DNA of 64,000 nucleotides from Earliella scabrosa. Its lineage: Eukaryota > Basidiomycota > Agaricomycetes > Polyporales > Polyporaceae. The position numbers were made by a program, and so were the translations under genes. Location: assembly GCA_022605405.1 (NCBI GenBank), contig JABYQQ010000014.1, positions 930,001 through 994,000 on the forward strand, read 5' to 3'. The notes below the pieces were generated by a model. The model did not search any database. It worked only from the letters and a program-made list of their open reading frames with translations, and was not told the DNA's origin. Positions 57,665-64,000 of this stretch are shown piece by piece (positions within the stretch are counted from its first letter, which is position 1; every line of letters starts with the position of its first letter).

Positions 57665-59619
57665 ATGTCCACGGCCAGTCGCCCCATCGTCCACCGCGCG
57701 CGCGCCGACATGAAGTTCCTCGTCGAAGCCTCCTCTGCATCCACGTCCCAGCCGCGCTCCTCCCGAGACGACCAAATCTCACGTTCGTACCCTGGTACGT
57801 CTTCGATGTCGACCCCGATCATGGGTTCGCCTCCCAGTCCTCTTCTGCTGCCTGAAAGGCCTCCAAGAGCCCTCTCGCCCGACCTCTGGAACCTCTCCTC
57901 CCCCAATCCCTCCGAGATGCCCTCTCCTCTCCGAAAGGCACTCGCTCCGATGCTCAGCCTCGCACGCGAAGCTCGAGACGAATCCCTTGTCCCTGGAAAC
58001 TATCGCGACAGCTCAGACTCTTCCCGCACCGCGCCCATATCAGGCCCAGTCGACGACGGCTCCCTCAGCCGCCGCAACTCCTCCCGGGCGCGCTCCTCCC
58101 CCGCCTCGCCTCCCCAGTCCCGCTCATCTGCGTCCGCACCTCAGGGCCACCGCAAGTACCACAGTCCGCGTGTGGAGACGGACAGCGATCCCGAGGAGGG
58201 CATCGTATCGCGCTCGTGGCGCACTCCCACCGTCGAGCGCATCGAGCCCGAAGAGCCGCGCACGCCGCCCCCTCCCCTTCCGCCCACACGCATGACCCTG
58301 AGCAGCAGCCCGCGCAAGTCGACGAAGAGCAAGACCAAGCGGACGAGCGTCGCCCAGCGCCGTATCATGGACTCGGCTGCCCTCTCGTCCGACAGCGGCC
58401 TGGCCGGCTCTCCGCTGTGCCACAGCCCGCTCGTCGCGCTCCCCCTTCCCGACATCCCTCCTTCCGCGTCCGACGCCGAGCGCGCGTTCTTCCCGCCGCC
58501 ACAGCGCCCGGCCCGGTCGCACTACCGCACGTCCATGTCCCCCGTGCCCTCCCCGTCCCAGTCACCGCTTGCGCTGCAGCCCGTGTCGTCGCGCCCCGAG
58601 AGCCCGCGGTCTGGGCGGGAGGAGGAGGAGCAGCGCGGGGGCTCGCCTGTGCCCTTGCAGGGCTCGGACTCTGGTCGTGCGAGCCCGGTGCCTGTGCCTC
58701 TGAGCCCTGGGTCGACGCTCGCGCAGACGCGGCCCCCGTCCCCGACCTCGGACCCGCGTGCGTCGCCAACGAACGGGACGAAGCAGCATTCGGGCAGCGG
58801 CAAGCAGCTCGCGCGGTCGCCGTCGCCAGTGGAAGAGCCCGCGGTGCGGCACTCGACGTTCTACATGGAGGACGAGATGGTGATCATCCGAGTATGTGTC
58901 TTGTGTCTGCTTCGCGTTTGTCGTTTGTGCGCTGACGAGGGCCGCAGGTGGAGAACACCTTGTTCCGCGTGCACCGGTACTTCCTCGAGCGCGACTCGAC
59001 ATACTTCAAGGACTTCTTCCAGCGCAACCTCGTGCACGGCGCAGGGAAGACGGACGAGCGCGCCGTGCGCCTCCCCGACGTGTCGCGGCGCGAGTTCGAG
59101 TGTCTCCTCCACTTCCTCTACCACGGGTACGTACTCAATTCCTCATTCCCGGCCCACCGCACGCTGACCCCTTCCCTCCTCCCTAGCGCATCGAACCCAC
59201 AAAACGACTCGATCCTGAATCTCGTCCTCCTCCTCTCCACCGCGTCCGCACTCGGCTTCCCCGCCGCACGCACGCACGCGATCGCCGCGCTCGACGGCGC
59301 CTCCCCACCTCTCGACCCCGTCGAGCGCGTCTTCCTCGCGGAGAAGTACGCCATCCCGGCGTGGCTCCGGCCGGCGTTCCTCGAGCTGTGCGGGCGCGCG
59401 CACGCGCTCGAGGACGCGGAGGCGGAGGTGCTCGGGCTGCAGACGACGGCGCGGCTCGCGCGCGCGCGCGAGGCGGTGCTCGAGGAGAAGGTGAGGGAGT
59501 GGAGGAAGGCGGTGGAGCGTATGGAGAGCGGGGAGGGGGTGAGTAAGGAGGATATGCAGGTGCGGGAGGCGAGGCTTGTGGAGCGCGTTGTGGACGAGAT
59601 CTTTGCTAGCGAGCGGTGA
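57665..59619 (+). CDS. BTB/POZ domain protein with long disordered N-terminus
   Basis: Exons: 57665..58891, 58948..59126, 59187..59619; introns 56 and 60 bases; 612 residues. The first 390 residues are Ser/Pro/Arg-rich and disordered, with several SP/TP sites. The BTB domain begins near 395 (HSTFYMEDEMVIIRVENTLFRVHRYFLERDS) and continues TYFKDFFQRN, VRLPDVSRREFECLLHFLYHG. A BACK-like helical region follows, rich in Ala, Glu and Arg, with coiled-coil character at the end. BTB domains mediate dimerisation and cullin-3 binding. BTB genes are greatly expanded in Agaricomycetes, mostly without known roles. An earlier in-frame ATG lies at 57626; the one at 57665 sits at a better distance from the TATA box. 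Confidence 0.82.
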
Positions 59620-60046
59620 GCGGTGAGCTGTGGATGTGACGACTTGTTTGTGTTTTCTTGTTGGCTTGGGGTGGCCCGGGTGGGCGTGTTGTGTGTTGTA
59701 GCCCTGGTTGGGTGTATAGACGATGTGCCGGGCTGGACCTTGGATCTGCTAATGTATCGCATATCTGCTGTATCATACCCTCGCACGTATACTCACGCAT
59801 CCTAACGTTATTATCAGCTCGGGTTCTTGGTTTTCATCGTTTGAGGTCGCGGTTGAGCTTGATGGAGTCTCGATGTGTTCGTGACCGGCGACGTGGATGA
59901 CTGGGCATGTAAAGACCAAAACTCGTAGATGCATGCGGGACTAAGGGCATCTAAGTGACATTAGTAAAACAGTACCTATCCTACACGAAGACCCGACCAG
60001 CAACCGCAGACACGACTGCAACGGCAGCACTGAAAGCATGACGGTG
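59620..60046. other. Convergent 3' intergenic region
   Basis: Between the BTB stop and the RPB9 stop. Only 3' UTR and terminator sequence is expected. Confidence 0.5.
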
Positions 60047-60691
60047 TCACAATTCAGACGCTTGCTCGTTTTGTATTCTAGTGTCCATGAACGGCTTATT
60101 GCACTTCGTGCAGACGTAGAAGAGGGTCATACGTGTCTCCTTCCGCTTGGACTGGTCCTGGAAGAACACGGCGCTGGAGACAGGATCAGAATAGCGCAGT
60201 CGACTAGAGGGACGGTGTACCCACTCCCCGTGCTGGCAATGTGGACATGTTTTGGCGGCGTGTGCCTGAGGGGATGCGGAAGGGTGAGATGCTTGTGGCG
60301 GACGTGGACAGCATGCGAGACCTCACGCACCAGGGTGGGGTCCGACGCGAGGTCGCCAATCACACCAATCTGCTCTCTGGATGGCAGTTATTGTCATGGT
60401 TCTTGTGCATGACGAGGGGGCGAGAGAACGCAGGGCGAGACGGAAGGGAGAGTACGTACTTTGTCACTGTGAGCAAGTCGTTCCGGTACACGCACTGGTT
60501 CTCTCCGATCTCGTCGTACGCGCAGATGCGGCATGCGTAGACCATCACTCTCCGTTGAGGGTCGGCTTTGGGGTACAGGAGGTTGTTGCACTCGGAGCAG
60601 AAGTGGAGGGAAGCCTGAGCGTCGAGATTTGGCGGGTAAGAGACAAGTCAGAGCGAGTTCTGAGACCAGAGCGCGATATACGACTCGCCAT
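60047..60691 (-). CDS. RPB9: RNA polymerase II subunit RPB9 (5' end unresolved)
   Basis: Well-supported exons (minus): 60614..60460, 60376..60331, 60265..60225, 60173..60047. They encode [60 protein letters not shown], a linker, then [40 protein letters not shown] and a short end. Both C4 zinc ribbons of this small Pol II subunit are complete. RPB9 helps start-site choice, proofreading with TFIIS and transcription-coupled repair. The only upstream ATG (60691, ATGGCGAGT) should give a tiny first exon, but every GT donor leaves the wrong phase for the acceptor at 60615. Either a non-standard splice or start is used, or one base is wrong here. Confidence 0.88.
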
Positions 60692-60770
60692 TCTGACAAT
60701 GCGTCTATAGCAGTAGAGGAGTGTGTGGGGTGTGGGGGGTGTTGAGAGGGTGATCAAGCCTCAGGTGGTG

Positions 60771-60783
60771 GTGGTGGTGGTGG
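60771..60783. repeat. Short GGT microsatellite
   Basis: A run of GGT/GTG trinucleotides lies in the short space between the RPB9 and SMP3 start codons. Confidence 0.6.
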
Positions 60784-60850
60784 TAAGAAGACAGAGGTCA
60801 CAAGCGCCCTGGTCAGGCTTGTCTTGTTCCTCCATGATCCATGCATCCCA

Positions 60851-62808
60851 ATGGCTGAAGTGCTGAAACGTCACTCGCGAGTCGTGTATCTTGCTCTGCT
60901 GGCTCTGCGACTGCTCTTTGCGCTCTTTGGGACTGGTTACATCCATCCAGACGAGTACTTCCAGAACGGCGAGGCGGTTGCTGGTGCGGACACCCTACTC
61001 AATCCCGAAGCCTCTGCTAAATTCTCAAGTAGGACGTGTCCTTGGACTTCATACTCTATCAACATGGGAATGGGACCCAATATTTCCGTGTCGCTCCATT
61101 GTTCCCGCGTGGGTGACTACTGGGATCCCCCTCATGGTTGCAAAACTGCTGTCGCAAAACCCCGTACTGTCCCCGAAGACTATCTTTGCCGCGGAGAGGT
61201 TGTCTTTCTTCCTCTCGTCCCTTCTCCTGGGTGAGTGCGTCTCTCCTATTCATGTTTCTGGCTGAGCTGAGCCATTCTTCTAGATTATGCGATATACCAT
61301 CTTGTACACGAGTCTGCGCGCTCATCTGCCTTGATCCTGCTCGCGTCCTCCTACGTCACCCTGACTTACCAAGTCCGTCCGTTCTCCAACTCCATCGAAG
61401 CAATACTAGTGGCGCTCTCACTAGTGCTCCTTCGTAAGATGCTATTAACGGAGAGAGTCAGGCCATCCACACAGGTCGGGACATCCACTGTCCAGACATC
61501 CTTCGTGCTAACTCGGGTGACGTGGTAGACAGGCACCCGGTACCTTGCTCTATCCGCCTTCGTAGTTATCTGCGGCATCTTCACTCGTATCACCTTCGCG
61601 GCGTTCTATCTCCCCATAGGCCTCGAGGTCCTCAAGTGGACTCTACGCAAAACCAATTTTTCGCTTCAGCCCTGGGCGCGCATGCTGGCCGTCCCAACTG
61701 CTGTCGCCGCTCTCACCTTGCTTGCTTTTGTCTGCGCGGACTCGGCGTACTTTGTCTCCCCAGCTCGCACATCCGTTGTTGAGCTTACCCCGCTCAACTT
61801 CTTGCGCTATAACCTACTACCAGCGAACTTGGCTGAACACGGCTTGCACCCTCGTTGGCTGCACCTCCTTGTGAATCTTCCTATGGTAGCGACGCCAGGA
61901 TTGCTCTTCTACGCGTTATGGGCCGAATGGGACTACAGCAATCCGCGGACGGACGTGACGCCGAAGGACAAGTATGGTGTCGTAGAGACAATGCAGAAGG
62001 GTGAGCTCTGTCGAAACATCTTGTCAGGCTTCTTATTGACTCTGCTCCAGCCTTCTACTGGGTGCGATGGTCGGGTACAACATTGCTCTCCATCCAACCC
62101 CATCAGGAACCACGTTTTCTGATTCCTTTAGTCACGCCGATGGTTGCTCTGGTTGTGAACCATGGACGTATCCTACGCGCGGGCAAGCTATTCTGGGTGA
62201 GTCTGACTCGATTGTCTTTGTCGCGCAGCACTAATACTTCCGAAACTCGCAGGCTTCCTGGATCCTGTCGAACGTCGTCTTAGCGTTGCTGTTCGGCGTA
62301 CTCCATCAAGGCGGTGTTCTGCCCTCGATATTTCGCGTACACGACATCGTCTTCGACCCCGTCACAGGCATAGCGACACAGGACATTCGCGTTGTGTACT
62401 GGAAGACATACATGCCCCCTCGACATCTCTTGGCTGTCGCTGAAGATGGTAAGCGCATGCGCATCAATGATTGACTGCACGCTGATGGTCCTGGTAGATG
62501 TCACCTCCGAGGCCGTTACCATCGCGGATCTCGCTGGCTCTTCTCCGGATGGCGTCGTGCGCGCTCTCCGTATACCTCCGCCGACGACACGCAACCTTGC
62601 TGTGCTGTTGGTTGCTCCGATTCATGCTATGGGAAGCCTTGGAACAACGCAAGCGTGCTTGACAGAACGCAACCGCGTATTCCCGCACCTCGACTTGGAT
62701 CATATCGGAGAGGCCGTCGAGGTGGGATGGAGAGACGGACTGAGCCTCGGCATCTTTGAAGTAGACCGGACTTGCTTGGATAGTGTGGTCCCCATGGTGT
62801 CCGTATAG
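60851..62808 (+). CDS. SMP3: GPI mannosyltransferase 4 (GT22, PIG-Z/Smp3)
   Basis: Exons: 60851..60983, 61030..61230, 61284..61474, 61529..62000, 62051..62196, 62253..62448, 62498..62808; introns 46-56 bases; 549 residues. It adds the fourth mannose to the GPI core in the ER lumen, an essential step in yeast. The GT22 signature is present: GYIHPDEYFQNGEA (the HPDE motif), GLHTLSTWEWDPIFPCRSI, YQVRPFSNSIEAIL, GTRYLALSAFVVI and HQEPRFLIPLVTPMVAL. The hydrophobic stretches between them fit a multi-span ER protein. The intron at 61475-61528 has a clear TGCTAAC branch site. The gene starts 160 bases from RPB9 on the opposite strand, so the two share a promoter region. Confidence 0.9.
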
Positions 62809-63297
62809 GACTTCTTCCTTCTTACCCACCGTGAAACCATGTTGCAATGTGAGTACCCTTACTCTGACCGGCGCCAGAGATGATGGCGCTGGAAGGCACT
62901 GCCAGAAGCGCGCCTCCAGCATGCTGCCGCGACGTGAAGTATGGTAGCGACGCGCACCGAACTCGATCGGTGTTACGCTGTTGACCGAATCGAGATGATG
63001 CATTGCTGATTGCACCGCAGACAGAAGCATACGTTGTTTTCGGTCCTCACTCTCCTATCACATCGTGCGTTCGCCTGTGCGTCGTGACGGATACGGTACG
63101 CCTCCTTGAGACAACGTTCAGGAAAACCGTGTGCTTCCCGTCCGTGCACCAGCAAGTGGCCCGTGCTTCTGCGGTACCCGGGCGCTTTGGGACTTGCAGC
63201 TGCCATGCTTCACCTGCGTTGCGCCAGCTACATATGTCCTCCGTGCCTAATGCCCATCTACTAACCCTCCCCACATCTCAGCAGTCTTTTCCGCAGG
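62809..63297. other. Intergenic, no gene seen
   Basis: The 490 bases between SMP3 and the last, truncated gene. An upstream exon of that gene cannot be excluded, because a CAG precedes its first ATG. Confidence 0.4.
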
Positions 63298-64000
63298 ATG
63301 GAAGCTGCAAGCCGACTCTCCTCGCCATGGGCGCACGATAATACCCCGCTGCCATCGCCGTGCCCGCCCCCAAGCCCAGCTGTGTGGATGCCTCACGAGT
63401 GGGCGTCGGGTCCCCGCAAAGACTTGCATTCCTCGCGTTCCCTTCCGCTCATCCCGTCCTCCCACCCGCTTGCCGCGGCGCGTACCAACACGACGTTCTC
63501 GCCCCTTCCGACGCACCCCGAGTTCATAAGCAACCTGCAGTCTCACCCACAAATCATCCACCGGGGCGGCGACGACGACTTCCTCCGCACCCCGAGTCCC
63601 GCGTCGTCCATGGAATTCGTCATGCACGAAATCCCGAGCTCTGACGAGAAGTACAGCAAGGACAGGATCCACGACAATGACGGCCCTGTGCCGTTCCCAA
63701 TGCGATCGGGTTTCACGTCCCCCGTGCTGTGCGCGAGCCCGCGCCCGCTTCCCAGTGTTGACGGATCGCACCGCAGCGTACGCAGTGTTCCGAGCGTGGA
63801 CTCGAGCCCGGCAAAGACGCCCGACTCGGCTGCCGCGCTCTCGCGCTCTCCTCCCCCGCCGCTCCCGAAGCTCCAGCTGGGCCGAGTTCCGCCGCCGCCC
63901 CTTCCGCCTCTACCTCCTGCGTTACATGCTCCTCCGCCTCCTCCACCCCAACCTCAAGCGTCATCGCGCCTGCCGCCGCTGGACAGGAAGCCCTCGCAGA
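63298..64000 (+). CDS. Proline/serine-rich protein, 5' part only
   Basis: An ATG at 63298 opens a frame that runs without a stop to the window edge, 234 complete codons. It begins MEAASRLSSPWAHDNTPLPS and includes MEFVMHEIPSSDEKYSK, a Ser-rich stretch (SVRSVPSVDSSPAKTPDSAA) and then poly-proline runs (SPPPPLPKL, PPPPLPPLPP, APPPPPPQP). The sequence is disordered throughout, with many SH3-, WW- or profilin-type ligands, so a cytoskeletal or signalling adaptor is possible. The CAG directly before the ATG may be a splice acceptor, in which case this is not exon 1. No domain is visible in this part. Confidence 0.6.
   Translation, partial: MEAASRLSSPWAHDNTPLPSPCPPPSPAVWMPHEWASGPRKDLHSSRSLPLIPSSHPLAAARTNTTFSPLPTHPEFISNLQSHPQIIHRGGDDDFLRTPSPASSMEFVMHEIPSSDEKYSKDRIHDNDGPVPFPMRSGFTSPVLCASPRPLPSVDGSHRSVRSVPSVDSSPAKTPDSAAALSRSPPPPLPKLQLGRVPPPPLPPLPPALHAPPPPPPQPQASSRLPPLDRKPSQ

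Noticed and set aside
60761..60946. Minus frame with poly-threonine over the RPB9/SMP3 gap
   Set aside because: The threonines come from the GGT microsatellite and the frame overlaps the SMP3 start codon region on the other strand.

Overview
The window reads as nuclear DNA of a filamentous basidiomycete, most probably an Agaricomycete of the polypore type. That placement is inference; no marker gene is present to prove it. The evidence is the gene architecture: almost every gene is cut by many GT-AG introns of about 45-70 bases, often with CTGAC or CTAAC branch sites. Intergenic gaps are short, G+C is high, and there is a class of secreted or membrane genes typical of wood and litter fungi. 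All CDS models were spliced by hand; each start/end below is the gene span and exon coordinates are given in the evidence. Except for RPB9, every complete model sums to whole codons.

Layout. 1-5.1 kb: a tandem array of three paralogous single-pass membrane protein genes on the minus strand (the first runs off the left edge), with a 0.27 kb mariner-like MITE between the second and third. 5.9-15 kb: a patchy block with a dead acyltransferase fragment, a REEP/Yop1-like ER-shaping gene, a secreted endonuclease/exonuclease/phosphatase gene plus a fragment of a second copy, a MYND zinc-finger gene, and an acyltransferase gene with an apparent 5' frameshift. 15.4-22.5 kb: a secreted ferritin-like protein, an unknown membrane protein, an S9 peptidase, mitochondrial ribosomal protein mL44 and two small genes. 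23.8-26.5 kb: a 17-exon catalase with a signal peptide.

26.7-46.9 kb is dense conserved housekeeping: eIF2-beta and ATP synthase gamma (divergent), BRO1, a 21-exon chitin synthase, a BAH-PHD protein divergent from the FG nucleoporin NUP57/54, CAF-1 subunit CAC2, and ribosomal protein eL27. 47-64 kb: a secreted FAD-linked oxidase, a small Ser/Pro-rich protein, an amidase, a zinc alcohol dehydrogenase, a BTB protein, RPB9, the GPI mannosyltransferase SMP3, and the start of a proline-rich gene cut by the right edge.

Together the genes cover translation (eIF2-beta, eL27, mL44), transcription and chromatin (RPB9, CAC2, BAH-PHD), nuclear transport (NUP57), endosomal sorting (BRO1), wall and GPI-anchor synthesis (chitin synthase, SMP3) and a secreted or oxidative set. 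I see no CRISPR array, no tRNA or rRNA gene, no recognisable secondary-metabolite cluster and no virus. The points most worth a second look are the tandem membrane-protein array, the pair of decaying gene families at 6-15 kb, the MITE, the micro-exons in eL27 and chitin synthase, two GC-AG introns in neighbouring genes, and the RPB9 5' end that will not splice in frame.
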